Shown piece after piece: positions 13,068 to 25,029 of a DNA stretch of 64,000 nucleotides; position 1 is the first letter of the stretch, and the number at the start of each line of letters is the position of its first letter. Source of the DNA: Laccaria trichodermophora. Taxonomy: Eukaryota > Basidiomycota > Agaricomycetes > Agaricales > Hydnangiaceae. The position numbers and the translations under genes are program-made. Where the stretch lies: NCBI GenBank assembly GCA_018417955.1, contig JACTVC010000003.1, positions 682,001 through 746,000 on the forward strand, given 5' to 3'. The notes below the pieces were generated by a model. The model saw only the letters and a program-made list of their open reading frames with translations, ran no database searches and was not told where the DNA came from.

Positions 13068-16000
13068 ATGGACGCCATTAAAAGTATACTCTCTCCCTTC
13101 GGCATGAACACAGGCGCTATCCAAGACACTCTTGTAGGTTCTGACTTGCGGTGACGAATGTCTATCCTGACATTTCTCTCTGCCCTTTCAGAAATTAGTA
13201 GTTATTGGCGGCACAGTAGAAACCGCTCGACGTGCTTCCATGTCCGCCTGGAATGGTTTTGTGGATTGTGCGTTTTCTATGACATGTTTTCCGTTTTGCC
13301 GAAAGGCTTAACAGCATTGTAGCTTTCTTCCTCACCGCACATTTCTCTCAAGAGGATTATCCATACGACTGGTACGACTTCGCTCCGACTTTTCCTTGCC
13401 GTCGATTGCTAACCTTTGGATCCAGGTTAATGCACTGGCTTTCTAAGGTTGGTCTAGTTTCACGCCTACAGAGTGTGCCGTAACTCTTTCTTTGTAAGCA
13501 ACCCGCTTGGGGTCGAAGCAGGGAGTTTGAGATTACCACGCGCTCAGTCGGTCGCAATGGCATGAATTACAGCACTACAGGCGACCTAGAGGACGATGAG
13601 GAAGAAGATGAGGGGGACGGCATGGTTCATGGTCGTCGAAAGCGCAAAGTGGCGTTCCTGCCAAGCTTAGGTAAGTATTTTTTTTGACAGATTTCGCACG
13701 GTTGAAATTAACCGAAATGTTTACTCAGACACAACTCACACCATTTATTACCGTGGTCACTGGCTTAGAGTAAGGTTTCGCCGGGAAGCTACTTCGCCCC
13801 CTTCATTAACGCAATTGATAGATTACGCGTACTCAGCGTTACCCCGATTATCGTCGTGGGGCTGCTCTCAAGATCAGGTCTGTGCTTTCAAATGGCCGGT
13901 CGTGCAACCTTTTCTGACATTTTTGTATTAAATACAGTGTTGTCGCTCGGAACAACGACATCTTGAAGAAACTTGTTCTGGAGGCCAAGCGTGATTATGA
14001 AAAGGATTCTGAGCATCGCGTTCATATATTCCTCGCTGATACGTAAGTATTTTCCTCTACGTTGTTCATAGTGATATTCATCAACCCGTGCAGTTCGTAT
14101 GGCGGCTGGAGATTCAATGGTGCTCGTCAAAAGAGGCCTATGAGCTCTATCGTGCTCCAACCTGGCGTTAAGGATATGCTTCTTGCAGATTGCAAGGATT
14201 TCATGTCTTCCGAGGAATGGTATGTTTCTGCATTCCCGTTTGTGACTGTTTTTTGATCGTTATTTAATGTAGGTATGCGGAGCGAGGTTTGTGCCGATGC
14301 TGTACCATATGGGCGTTCAACTGAACCAGTTACAGGCATTCCTTTCAGGAGGGGTTATTTGTTGCATGGTGTTCCTGGAAGGTATGAGATATCTCGTTTA
14401 TGAGACTAACCAGAACTTACATGTTCCATAGTGGAAAGACCTCTCTTATTCACTCTCTGGCTGGTGAACTGGGGTTAGATATCTACGTCGTTTCGCTATC
14501 AGCGAAGGGGTAGGTCCCTTCTATATATAATCTACCTCTTTGATTGATCATCCAACTGCAGGATGAGTGATAACACACTAACGACGTTGATGGGTCATGT
14601 ATCTTCGAGGTCCGTGTTTATCGTTTGCATTACTTGATACCTGGTATTCATTTTGAGTTCATAGATGTATACTCCTTTTGGAAGATTTGGACGCGGCATT
14701 TACGCGTTCGGTCAGCCGTGATGCTAGCTCTACCGGGGCACCCACCACCGCCACAGCCAAAGATAAGGACGCCGCTGCGGCGGCTGAAAGTACTGATGGT
14801 TCTACGTTAAGTCTAAGTGGTCTTCTCAATAGCATTGATGGTGTAGCTGCGGCGGAGGGACGGTACGTCTTCGTTGGATTAAATGCTGATGGTGGCTAAT
14901 AACAGTTCGCATGTCTAGTCTCCTCTTTGCTACCACTAACCATATTGAGCGCCTCGACCCTGCTCTAAGCCGACCTGGCCGCATGGACGTATGGATCAAC
15001 TTTACCCATGCGACTAAGTGGCAAGCAGAGGGCATCTTCAAATGCTTCTTCCCTCACAAACCGACCGACGCTACAAGCTCTCCATCTGCCGCGCCGACAG
15101 ATGCATCGCAGAAGAACCTTCCTCTTCCCAAGCGCAAATCACACACGCACGCCATTCCCCTTCTTACTGAAGAAGAAATTTCTGAGCTTGCTAAACGTTT
15201 TGCTGAGGCAATTCCCGAAGATGAGCTAAGTGTACGTATACTTAATCTTTCATCTAGACAGAGATTAATTTTCATTTCCAGGTTGCGAGTCTTCAAGGTT
15301 ACCTTCTCAGGAATAAGACACGTCCCCGAGAGTGCGTGGAAGAAGTTGCCCAATGGGTCATTCAAGAGCGTGAAACTCGGGAAAAACTTAAGAAAGAGAA
15401 GGCTGAGGTTTGAATCACTCTCATTTCGTTACATTACTCTTGAGTAGTGACATCCTTTATTCCTTAGCGTGAGGCCAAGGAGAAGAAGGAAGCCGAAGAG
15501 GCTGCGAAAAAAGAGGTAAGTTTGAATAACTCTTGTCACTTTGCGAGTCCTCATGTCATATTACAGAAGGAAGAGAAGGAAGCCAAAGAGGTACACGATC
15601 GTATTCGTATCCCCTGCTCTATATCGATTTGCTGACACCTATGGTACTCAGAAGGAGGAAAAGGAAGCCAAAGAGGTTCGTGCATTGCTCTCTTCGGTCT
15701 CCATCATCAGACTCACCTCGTCAACAGAAGCTCGAGAGGAAAGAACGCGCCGCTAAAGCCAAGAAGCTTCGAGCCGAAGCAGCGGCATCGAAGAGTGATG
15801 ATTCTTCCACCGACTCGGCTACTCCTACTGAAACGACTCCAGCAGCATCGATCTCTACCCCCTCAACGCCTGCCTTGACCCCTGATGCCACTAGCGAATC
15901 TTCAACCTCTAGCAGTTCGGAATCTGAGACTAGCACAGGCGTGGATGCCGACACCGAGGAGAGCGTTACCTCAGAGGAGGAGACCGATAAGGCTGAAGGT

Positions 16001-16090
16001 GCCACCCAGCCAAAGGGTGAGAAGTGGGTCACAGTCAAGGGGCAGGCGCCGTCCGCCCCAGCGACCCCTTCTTCTGACATTACGTCATAA
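13068..16090 (+). CDS. Mitochondrial BCS1-like AAA ATPase with long Lys/Glu and Ser/Thr-rich tail
   Basis: Bcs1 is a mitochondrial inner-membrane AAA protein that moves folded Rieske protein across the membrane for complex III; fungi carry several paralogues, so this one may differ in role. The start is ATG 13068 ([12 protein letters not shown]). After intron 1 comes the membrane and Bcs1-N region ([20 protein letters not shown]). It is followed by [16 protein letters not shown], a Walker A GVPGSGKTSL (split by an intron near 14385-14432), a Walker [12 protein letters not shown], and a sensor/arginine region [19 protein letters not shown]. There are about fifteen small introns. After the AAA lid comes a charged coiled-coil-like stretch built from tiny exons (48, 24 and 24 nt) of KEEKEAKE type, then a Ser/Thr/Glu-rich tail to TAA 16088-16090. 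The tail is far longer than in yeast Bcs1. The gene converges on VPS1. Confidence 0.88.
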
Positions 16091-16469
16091 GCATCGTGCT
16101 CGGTGTTCTCGATGGCTGTTGTGCCAGCTCTTTCGTCCCGTCCGCTGGGAAATAACGCCGCCGTTGTCTCGTGTGTCTGCGTCTCTCGCTGGTTCTTGCG
16201 TACATAGTTCGTATTCGTGACTTCTTCCGTGACTGTTTATAGCTATAGACAACAATGACATAGGTTTCTAGGCTTGCAGCCTCCTTCTCCCTTCAATCGC
16301 GTGTTTGTGTTCCTAAAGTGTCTATCATACAAGTGTTGTTTGTGACTGGAGCCCCTGGTGAACGGAGTGCAATATGCATGAATTGTCAAGTATTAAAAGT
16401 AAGGGTAACAAAGCTGTCGAGAAAAAGAGCCTGAAAGCTCTACATCTATGGTCGTCTGTCCGGTCCTGC
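16091..16469. other. 3'-3' intergenic region between BCS1-like and VPS1
   Basis: This stretch of about 380 bp holds the converging transcript ends. No gene or repeat is seen. Confidence 0.5.
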
Positions 16470-19400
16470 TCATGATGACTTCAAGCTGACATCCGACAGG
16501 GTCTTGAAAGCTTCTTTGTATGCATCCAGAAGTGCTTTGACCCTAGTCCGTTCCGCAACAAGGGCTTCGTCTTCATTTAGCATATCGGCAAACAGGTCCG
16601 GTTTGTATAGCGCCGATACCAACCGATTCTGTACTTGCTGCGAAGTATGATTGACGAGGAAGTGCATGATGGCTTTTGGAATGAGATCTTGAATGCTTTG
16701 CCGCACGATGGCGAAGTAGGAGACGATAAGCGACCGGATGAGAGACGTCTCCATTTCCTCTCTCATGGTCAACTGCGATCCATCTCCGGAAACCTGAAGA
16801 AGTGTGATAAGTTGACGGGAGAATTGAATGATGAGAAGAATTAGCAGTTCGGGATGTCAGGTATGACGGGTTATTGAATTGGGGTGGGAAAGTAATGAAA
16901 GGGTAGAAGGAAGGGTCAAAGAAAGAAAGAACGTACAGCCTCAATGTGCTTCCCTAGACTCTTCATATCGTATGCTGCATTGTTCCCATCAATACCACGC
17001 TTGCCCGCCATGAGTCCAGTCATAGAAGTATCAGCGCCAGATACGTCCCTGCCAATGGGTTGGAAATGAGCTGCTGGCTCCAGCTGATGTCCCATGCCAC
17101 CATGAACACGCGAGTGTCCATGTCCGTGACCGTGTGTAGGCGCTCTGTCAACACTAGAACCAGCAATCGGCCCAGGGCCGTTTTGACCAAAGAAGTAGTT
17201 CAAGAACGTTTCACGAGCAGTATTCGTCGACGGCGACCCGCTTACGCTGCTGTGGTGACTCTGAGCTTGGTTTTGGTTCTGACCGAATGCAGATTGAGGT
17301 CTCTGTTGGGAGGGTGGTTGTTGACTTTGAGAGGACCGCTGCTGATGGCGCGTTTTTGATGATGACCGCTTCGCGACGGTGCCCATGCCCATGGCGGCGG
17401 CGGCTGTGGCGTTAGCTGAGGTATTGGTCCGTGAGCGATCATGAAGGGTGGAGGAGACAGAACGCCCATCGCGAATACCATTAGTGCTGATCGCGCCATT
17501 GAGGTCATCTGAGAGGCCCTCGTCTTCGTCCTCTGGTGAAGGTCCGTAACCATTGACGGGCTCTGTGGATGACGGCTGGGAGAGAGATGATGATGAGTGT
17601 CACACGCCTTGAATGATGTTGATGCAGAACTTACTCGTTGCGGAAGTTGTGGTCTAGGGGGTGGTGTCGTTTGTGCAGCAAGAGCGGAACCAGAGATGAA
17701 TGCCGGGTGATTGGTGTTGATGTACGCAGCTTGAATCTCAATCAAGCTCTGCGCATATTCGGATGTTGGACCGAGTCGTTCCCGAAGAAGCTCAGAAACC
17801 ACTTCAATCAGCTGAGCGTGTAGGCGAGGGAATCGTTGAAGTTCCTACAAGGATGAGTTAGGACCAATCAAACTGCAAAGATCAATAAACGACCTACATC
17901 GCTCGTGCAATTATGGCAAATCTTCACGAGCTCCTCATAAACCAGTTCAACACATCTTAGACTGGGAGCTTCCAATAATTTGATCTGCGGTTTCACTAAC
18001 AAATCAAACGCCACTTCGGGAACGAATAAGCTGGGTCTGGGTCCTGTTGAGTTACGGATGGCGGTTCTGATGTCTTGGTTATCCAGATTATGGGTGGCAT
18101 CAATGGAGGCGAGGGCGTGACCAAAGATGTCGTTGAAAATGTAGTATATCCGGGCACCCCCAGAAAGCTCCTTCGTCGAGATGTCGACTTTCGTACCCTC
18201 GATGGAAGAAACGAAGTCTCGTGCAAATTGAGTCATAAGCCGTAGAATCAAAGATCCTTGCTGTATGATAAGTTAGAAAACGTTTGCTAGAAGTATCACA
18301 AGCAATATTACTTGATTTTTGTCGCCGAAGACGGCGGCATCCCCAAAGGAGTTAAGTTCTTGCTGGGCTTGTCCCATTAATGTGTTCAGTCGTGCCTTCA
18401 TGTCCGGAAGCTTATCTCGGATGTGATTCATTAAAACCTATATGACGTTAACGTCACTAAGCCCACGACTCGCAATAGGATTGCACAAACCTGATTCAAG
18501 GTCTTCGCAAGATACTTGGTGCCATTCTTGTGTGCTATGTTCCTATACGCATGGTGATTCTTGAAGAATTCTTCCTCACTATCCCGAGCGTCCGACATGC
18601 TCTTCTCCGAGTTGATGTCTTGCTGACTGCGATTGACCACACCAATGAAACCCAACTTGAGAGGATACACTCGCCCGGTGAGAATATCCAGGGCATTAGT
18701 ACCAGCATCCATGAGGTCCAATTTAGTCAAAACGCCAATCGTTCGTCGGCCTTGGGCGTCTACAGAGCGGGCAAGCTTCAAAGATTCCGAATTCGCAATG
18801 TCAACATTGGCGGCAGAAACGGCAAGGATGACACTATAATCGTTGAAGTTGAAACAAAGACGAAAGCTGCGGCACAGCAGACATACCTGTTGGGTTTCGA
18901 AATGTAGTCAAGGACTAAATTGCGGATTTGCCGTTCAATGTCACTTGGTTGATCTCCTACCGGGATCTTAGGAAGTTGAGGAACAAGACGAAGCATGAGG
19001 GCAAATTCGAAAAACCTTTGTTAGGCCAGGCAGATCCACCAAAGTCAAATCCAAAACATTTGGACTATATATCCGGAGCGATATAGGCAGCTTGCTAACA
19101 CCTTTGTTCTGCCCAGCCACTCGGAACGTCTCCTGCTCAATCTCCTTCCGTATTTCGTTGAAATCAGTGAATCTTTTGTCAATGTGGAGAAATTGGCCCC
19201 ATTCCGTATACGGCGGTGCGGTTGGTGAGGGTTCAGCCGGTGCAGGTGTATGAATGAGCTGGAGGACCAGCGGTCTGCGTGTGACAATTCCTTGGCCACG
19301 AGGAAGAAAATCCCTTCCAACTATTCTGTTTCTCAGCGTAAGTCTGACGCCCGAAGAACGAGAAGGAGCAGACACACGTCTCGAGAACGGAGGATTTTCC

Positions 19401-19619
19401 CGCCGATTGACTGCCAACCTTCGTGCAACGCAGTCAATGTCACATTATGAAATTCGTGTAAAAAGGGTACATACAACAACCAACTGAGGCATATCCAGCT
19501 CCCCGCCTGTAGTATTTTTGTTAGATTCCGATACTCTCCACCAGTGCACAAACTGACGTACCGAGGTTGCTGAAGGTGTCCTGCAACTTGTTCACCAGCT
19601 TGATAAGATCTTGGTCCAT
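16470..19619 (-). CDS. VPS1: Vps1-type dynamin GTPase
   Basis: This large dynamin-family GTPase acts in Golgi-to-vacuole sorting, endocytosis and peroxisome fission. It starts at ATG 19619 ([20 protein letters not shown]). The G1 P-loop [13 protein letters not shown] is followed by an intron and [21 protein letters not shown]3 reads LTLVDLPG and G4 reads [26 protein letters not shown] together with [17 protein letters not shown] favours Vps1 over Dnm1. The middle domain reads through [20 protein letters not shown] long low-complexity insert (about 16990-17640) follows, with Ser/Gln/Pro runs and a GHGHGHGH stretch. The last exon carries the GED ([20 protein letters not shown]), ending at 16470. 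There are about ten introns. The insert-B region is larger than in yeast, and no disruption was seen. Confidence 0.92.
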
Positions 19620-20005
19620 GGCTGCGTGCTGCACTGGTGTTTTAAAGAAAGATGGGCTGGCCCAGCAGGTATCCAAGAAGAAATGTTGCCGGGAACGCGT
19701 CTAGCAACGAGCAAAGGCAAACTTGGCAGCTCGGCAGAAGCTGTTTGACCGTGTTATTTCTGGAAGCCTTCCCCGCCAATTTGAAATGCCATTGATCAAA
19801 GTTTGCCCAACCTCGTTCCTGGACCATCATGAGTTTTGATCTGTGTTCTTGACGCGACCACGACTACGAAAATCCCACTCATCGTCAAGCGCTCGAGATT
19901 CAATAATTATCAAAATATATTTGGCGTTTTTGGTGCGCATCGCTGTGGCTTCTCGATGTTTTCTGAACCGTAAGCTTGATCGATCATTCTAGCTACCAGT
20001 ATTTC
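19620..20005. promoter_or_regulatory. Divergent intergenic region VPS1 / F-box gene
   Basis: 386 bp separate the two divergent start codons, so this must contain both promoters. No specific motif is recognised. Confidence 0.4.
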
Positions 20006-21397
20006 ATGGAGGCGAGTCGGATCCATCAGATACAAGAGCAACCCGCTCCGCAAGAGTCAAGTGCGATTCATCGTCTGCCTCCAGATGTGCTGCGTGTTAT
20101 CTTCCACCTATGCAATCCCCGTGTCGCGGTTTACCGTGACCCACGTCTCTTGAATCCGTACGCGATACGGTGGCCGTGGTGCCTTGGAGAGACCTGTCGT
20201 TATTGGAGAGATGTTGTACTCGAGACAGCAACACTTTGGTCTTACATCAACCTCTACATGTCGAAAACGCATCTAGACAAGAACCTTATTCCCCGTGTAA
20301 CGATCTGCCTCCAAAGGTCTCGTGGATCTCGGCTTACTATCCGCTTTCACAACTCCCGGTCAAATCCAGATAAGTGCCTGCCTCTTGATATGCTCACAGC
20401 TCACTCGGATCGTTGGTACGATGTGCAACTCCACATGCCGATGTCACTGCTTCCCAAGTTGGACAGGATTGAAAATAGGGTGCCGCTACTGCGTCGGCTC
20501 CATTTCAGCACCAATTCATTATTGTCACCATTTTCCCCGGAGCGCACACGCGCATTCTCAAATGCTCCTAGCCTACGGGATGTCAAATTGGAATTAATCA
20601 GCCCAATATCTTTCAAGATTAATTGGTCCCAGATCACTCGCTATGCTGGGGTCTGCGTCCCAACAAATTCAAATATCTTTTACCAGGCGACCAATCTTGT
20701 CATTTGCGATACATTCGCATACCACTTTCCAAACCAAACATTCCTGCCAGTCACTTTACTCTACCTACGTTCTCTTACGCTGTCTCTCCGGTCAACTACG
20801 GCACCAGGAAATGCCAATTCTTTGAGCTACCTCACCCTCCCTGCCTTGGAGACCCTAGATGTTTTAATCATGTCACAAGTGGAAAATATGCTTGGTTCCA
20901 TCGTCGAGTTGATTCATCGCTCATCCTGCACTTTGAAGGTATTTCGGCTACAAGGATTTTACCGTGTTTTTCCCATCCGTCTTCCAGAGGAGGATGTCAC
21001 AGCCCTTTTCAAGGCGTTGCCATCTGTTGTAGATCTTACCATCGATGGTATCAATGCCTTGCTCACGGACGCCGTCATTGGCAAGCTGACATGTCGGTCT
21101 CCCCCTGATGCTAAACCTCTGCTTCCATCCATTCAGTCATTGTCTATAAAGGTCTGGGAGAAGGAGCCTCTTGGCTCCACGGCATTCATGAATATGCTTC
21201 TGTCAAGAACGCGAGAGAGAAAGCTGACCCATGAGCAACCATCGGTCGCTTTCTTCCGACGGCTCCGAATTTATCATCGAGGTGATTCTCCCGGCCCAAA
21301 ATATCCGAGCAAGGTGCATGCTTTCCTAGGCTCCGACACGACATCACGTCTGGGTCAGTTGGCACAGCATGGTGTCGAGGTTATTTATTCTATGTAA
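20006..21397 (+). CDS. F-box protein (agaricomycete family), paralogue 1
   Basis: A single uninterrupted exon encodes 463 residues. The first ATG is at 20006 (MEASRIHQIQEQ); the frame is open a little further upstream but without an ATG. The F-box is visible at about residues 22-70: HRLPPDVLRVIFHLC, then WPWCLGETCRYWRDVVLETATLWSYI. It is followed by leucine-rich segments typical of substrate-binding regions. F-box proteins join SCF ubiquitin ligases through Skp1; this lineage has large, fast-evolving families with unknown targets. The gene at 48654 has the same length and architecture and is a clear paralogue. No intron and no stop are seen. Confidence 0.85.
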   Translation: MEASRIHQIQEQPAPQESSAIHRLPPDVLRVIFHLCNPRVAVYRDPRLLNPYAIRWPWCLGETCRYWRDVVLETATLWSYINLYMSKTHLDKNLIPRVTICLQRSRGSRLTIRFHNSRSNPDKCLPLDMLTAHSDRWYDVQLHMPMSLLPKLDRIENRVPLLRRLHFSTNSLLSPFSPERTRAFSNAPSLRDVKLELISPISFKINWSQITRYAGVCVPTNSNIFYQATNLVICDTFAYHFPNQTFLPVTLLYLRSLTLSLRSTTAPGNANSLSYLTLPALETLDVLIMSQVENMLGSIVELIHRSSCTLKVFRLQGFYRVFPIRLPEEDVTALFKALPSVVDLTIDGINALLTDAVIGKLTCRSPPDAKPLLPSIQSLSIKVWEKEPLGSTAFMNMLLSRTRERKLTHEQPSVAFFRRLRIYHRGDSPGPKYPSKVHAFLGSDTTSRLGQLAQHGVEVIYSM

Positions 21398-22073
21398 ACC
21401 TCGGACATGTGCACGAGGTTTAGGAAAGAAGGAAGGAATGCATACACCCCAACGTCGCTTGGACAATTGAAACTTTTCTCTGCCTCAGACCGCAAGAAAC
21501 CATTCCCATTGTGATTTCACAACAACATTTCCTTCACGGCCACCTGCCGAAGTCATCGTAGCCTCCTTTCTCAGGCCATTCAGCGCCGACGCGTTCACAA
21601 GCTTGCGCATGTTTGATCAATCACAACTCTCTCCACAACTTCGGTGTGTTGAAGGCTTAGTACGCTTTTCATTTGATTGCTACTATTATTGTAGGTCGTT
21701 CCTAAACGGACGTCGCTGGCAGTTTGCTAGCTTGAACGTGCATGAACGTTAGCGATGAATGTTACATTGCGCTCTACACCCTGATTTTACGATGTCTCCG
21801 TCTCGATCCATATGGATTTTTGCCGTTGGAGATCTTGGAATTATGCGATCTCGACCAGTCCCCAAATGGGGTTGAATGCTTAATCCTGTTTAGGAGTGAA
21901 CTTGTGTCTGCGTACCTCGTCCTCGGGCTCCGGTACCCTGGTCAAGACATGCAACGTCTTGCCTGCAATGCTCTACATATATATTTGAAGAGCTCGAAAT
22001 TGGTTCCGTCTTTGCCGTGGTTGACCCTTTCCTTCCACTTTTTTTTCTTCCAACCTCGCTTTTCTTTCTATTC
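21398..22073. other. Intergenic region
   Basis: About 680 bp lie between the F-box gene and the rhodopsin-domain gene. A 113-codon open frame at 21742 has no recognisable motif and overlaps the next gene's start, so I do not call it a gene. Confidence 0.4.
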
Positions 22074-23338
22074 ATGGATTTAAACGATCCCCTCCGTCAA
22101 GTTCAGGGTAAGTGTGTCTTTCTTCACAGCAGCCGGAATTTCATGACTTGCCTTTTTCTCAGTTACCTCCTTGATTTGCTCGACTTTTGCAATTGGAACA
22201 ACTATCTATCGCTTCTACTTGCGGAGAACAAGGCTTTGGGTTGATGATGTTAGATCTCGCATTGCACAAGTACAATTTTATGAAGCTAACGAGCTCGACG
22301 TGCCAGGCGTTCTCTCTGTTTTCTATGTTGATTCTAGCCATCCAAGTTGCCGGCGTTTTGCTTTACCCAAGTGAGACGGACCAACGCCAGAAAAACAATA
22401 TGGCTCAATCGCTTACCTATCCCTTTCGTAGCCCGCAGCAATGGAGTTGCTCGCTACTATGTTATAACGACAACATTTTATGTCATCGTATGGTGCGACC
22501 TTTGGGACTTCTGTTCAACCAGCTGATCTTACTTCGCATCGTCAAGGTCTTCACGATTTTCGATTCTTTTTTCCGTAATTCGAATCGACCCCAGCAAACT
22601 TAGGCGGCCGTATCTATATCTCATCGGCGCTTTATTCCTCCTCGTTTTTTTTTCTCTCGTGGCCCAGCTATTTTATGTATGCATGCCACAAACAGCATGG
22701 CGCGAGATGAAGGTTCCGCAATGTATTCTAAGCACGCAAGTGGCAATATGTAAACTCACTTGTAGGTCCAGACTATTTTGCCGTGAATTACTCTCATTGC
22801 TTTCGCAGTTGACGCCGTCGCTGACCTCCTCCTGCTTGGGCTTCCCATCAAGCTTTTCTTTGTACTTCAAGACAAATGGTTGCGCCATCGCTTGACAGTG
22901 ATATTTTCGACCTGTATCATTACTTCCATCGTCGCTATCGTCCACGCCATATATATTCTTAATCGCGGCGGACCGAAAATTGTGATTGTCGGTCTAGTCG
23001 AGGTAAGTCGGAGTTCTTCACCCGACTGCTCTTCTGCGTCCATTAGCTGCAGCTATTAATTTAATTTATAGGCAAGCACCTCCCTCATAGTTTGCAATTT
23101 TCCTATCATCGCGGCTACGTTCCTTCGTTTGGGGGACCAAAATTCCGCAGAAAATTCGCGCCACGAAAATCCGCCCGGAGGCTCATCCCGAATTCCGACC
23201 CTCGCATTTATGGCTCTTCCTCTAACTCAAGTCTCTGCAACGTTCACTGTCACCGACACGTCTGTCCTACAAATACCAGTGCCTTCAAAACGACCAAGCA
23301 GGGCTCAGCTTCTGCCAGATGATGCTCGGATCGGTTAA
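22074..23338 (+). CDS. Fungal rhodopsin-domain seven-TM membrane protein
   Basis: Membrane protein of the large fungal rhodopsin-domain family; its ligand and function are unknown. It starts at ATG 22074 (MDLNDPLRQVQ). After a short intron it reads TIYRFYLRRTRLWVDD, the family's RR-x-W-x-DD landmark, then continues across an intron into AFSLFSMLILAIQVAGVLLY. A further intron at about 22489-22541 restores SSRFSILFSVIRIDPSKLRR. Without that intron the frame is broken, so the splice is required. TM segments follow: LYLIGALFLLVFFSLVAQLF, VADLLLLGLPIKLFFV, TVIFSTCIITSIVAIVHAI and ASTSLIVCNFPIIAATFLRL. It ends in a polar Ser/Pro-rich tail at TAA 23336-23338. Seven segments can be counted, though the first is short. 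Confidence 0.75.
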
Positions 23339-24592
23339 TGTCCGCATCTATGAATGAATGTTGAATGAATGTATCTATCTTTGCTACTCGCAGGTGTATC
23401 CCTATCAATGTATGTTGGTCTGAATAATTTTTTTACTTCGATGAATGTGCGGTTTAATTCCGGCAGGGTATTTTTTGGGGCGGAGGATTGTAACTCTCGG
23501 TGCAAGCTTCTTCACATGATTGGCATGAAAGACAAAAGTCATGGTTGTACAATATAGGGTTGATATAGGGACTAGCGTGGATGATCAGTGGATAAATTTT
23601 GGACTTGAAAATTCCTCGATAGGTTGACTTCAATCAATACCAATTTTTGCACGTCCTGTCCGATTTTGAAGTGAGATGCATGGATCATGCAATTTAACCA
23701 TGGACATGTATCTATTTCATATGCGCAACACTCTGGTTCAAATTTCTCACTCATTTTTAGGGATGATAGTACACTCTTGCAACACTTGAGAAAGTTAAAT
23801 AAAACGTCCCTGGTACAAATCACAAAGGAGATCTCTGCTGAGCGTGTGCTGAACACCGTGACACAGAAGTGCCCCCACAATTTCGAATTTTGGAGAACGG
23901 ATCAGTGTATAGCTGTCGGTATCCGTGCTAGTTCTCAGTATAATATCATCTACATCGCAAAATTCAGCCTTCACTTCAAGGATGTAGAATCACCTCACTT
24001 TAGCTAGGTCTCCCAGCTTCATAATTCGTAAACATTCGCAAACAATAGGATTTCTGGCAGTCATATTCTTCATGATTGGACCAAACATGGCACGCTACTT
24101 CGGTAACAGTTGCAAACAATAGGACTTTGTGGAAGTCATAATCTTCATGATTGGACCAAACATGGCACACTCATCAGCAAGATCACAATTTACTTCTCTC
24201 GGGAAACAGACGGTCCTGTCACCCGGCAAGTGCCGACGCGCGCCAAGTCAGGGTGTGAACTGTTGCTCGGCTCCAGTACCGTCTTTGTCCCCTTTGGGTG
24301 ATGCCCATCATGCCCTTTGCCCTTGTTTTCGTCTCCTCCGTCGCTCACCGCCGTTTCGCGTGCTCATCTCTATTGTGTTTCCAGATCAATCTGGTGGTGG
24401 GCCACCCACAATGGCCTCCCCGACGGCAGCCTCTTTTCTGAGGTCCTGAAACCGATCGCAGCCTGCGTACCAATCTCAGAAACCGTGTGCTGCCTTCAAG
24501 ACTTGCTGATGCTGTGCTGCCTCTTTGTTCTTGCAGTCGGGCTGTTGACCTGCTTCGTGCTATATAGCAACTGAGGGCTGTTTTACAACAGG
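23339..24592. other. Gene-free flank of the mobile block
   Basis: No convincing gene is seen in this 1.25 kb, which separates the rhodopsin-domain gene from the SAP gene. Several short frames exist on both strands without motifs. It contains the tandem duplication listed at 24038. Confidence 0.45.
24038..24180. repeat. Tandem duplication, unit about 74 bp
   Basis: GCAAACAATAGGA begins at both 24038 and 24112. Each copy is followed by a near-identical block containing TTCATGATTGGACCAAACATGGCAC. The two copies differ by a few substitutions. Confidence 0.85.
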
Positions 24593-24936
24593 ATGGACAT
24601 CGACGGGGATGCTATGGATATTGACTCGACCCCCTTGGCTGGTTCTCGACAGGCTTCGGAATGCGGCACAACAGAGGGGCTGGTCATCCCCTTACCTGGA
24701 CCGATTGTGGATGGTAAGAGGCAGAAGCGGTTCATGCACATGTGAGTGTCCTTCTCCCTCTCTTTCTGCTCAATGGCAGACAGCTCATGTATTGGTTTGA
24801 CCAGTGACAGTCCTGGGATCAAGAAGGCGATGTTAGTGGAGTGGTGCAAGTGCTTCCGCCTTCCCCATTCTGGAAATATGGTGAGCCTGTGCGAAAAATT
24901 GGTGTGGTACAGCGAGCATGAGGACGAGTGGAACAA
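24593..24936 (+). pseudogene. SAP-domain gene, 5' part (split by the KDZ insertion)
   Basis: ATG 24593 gives MDIDGDAMDIDSTPLAG, a short intron covers about 24741-24805, and the second exon runs to 24936. That exon carries IKKAMLVEWCKCFRLPHSGN followed by a second amphipathic helix. This fits the helix-turn-helix of a SAP motif, a DNA-binding fold common in chromatin and transposon proteins. The donor GTGAGT at 24937 opens the last intron, whose natural acceptor is now at 37946, behind 13 kb of transposon. The remaining exon is listed at 37947-38019. The small protein (about 115 residues when complete) is convergent with a tyrosine recombinase, and I infer that the two belong to one older mobile element. 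I see no in-frame stop. Confidence 0.6.
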
Positions 24937-24982
24937 GTGAGTTCAGGACCCATACCTACTTTTTCTTCGATGCTGATTCTCT

Positions 24983-24989
24983 TTACAGA
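24983..24989. repeat. KDZ target-site duplication, left copy (TTACAGA)
   Basis: TTACAGA directly abuts the left TIR and is repeated at 37941-37947 right after the right TIR. Removing 24990-37940 plus one copy restores a continuous intron-exon junction of the SAP gene. Confidence 0.8.
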
Positions 24990-25029
24990 GACTGGTGGCT
25001 ACCACTTTTATGATTAATCTATGACAGTT

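Noticed and set aside
22489..22541. Frameshift in the rhodopsin-domain gene
   Set aside because: A short intron with GTGCGA donor and AAG acceptor restores the family sequence in frame, so the gene is considered intact.
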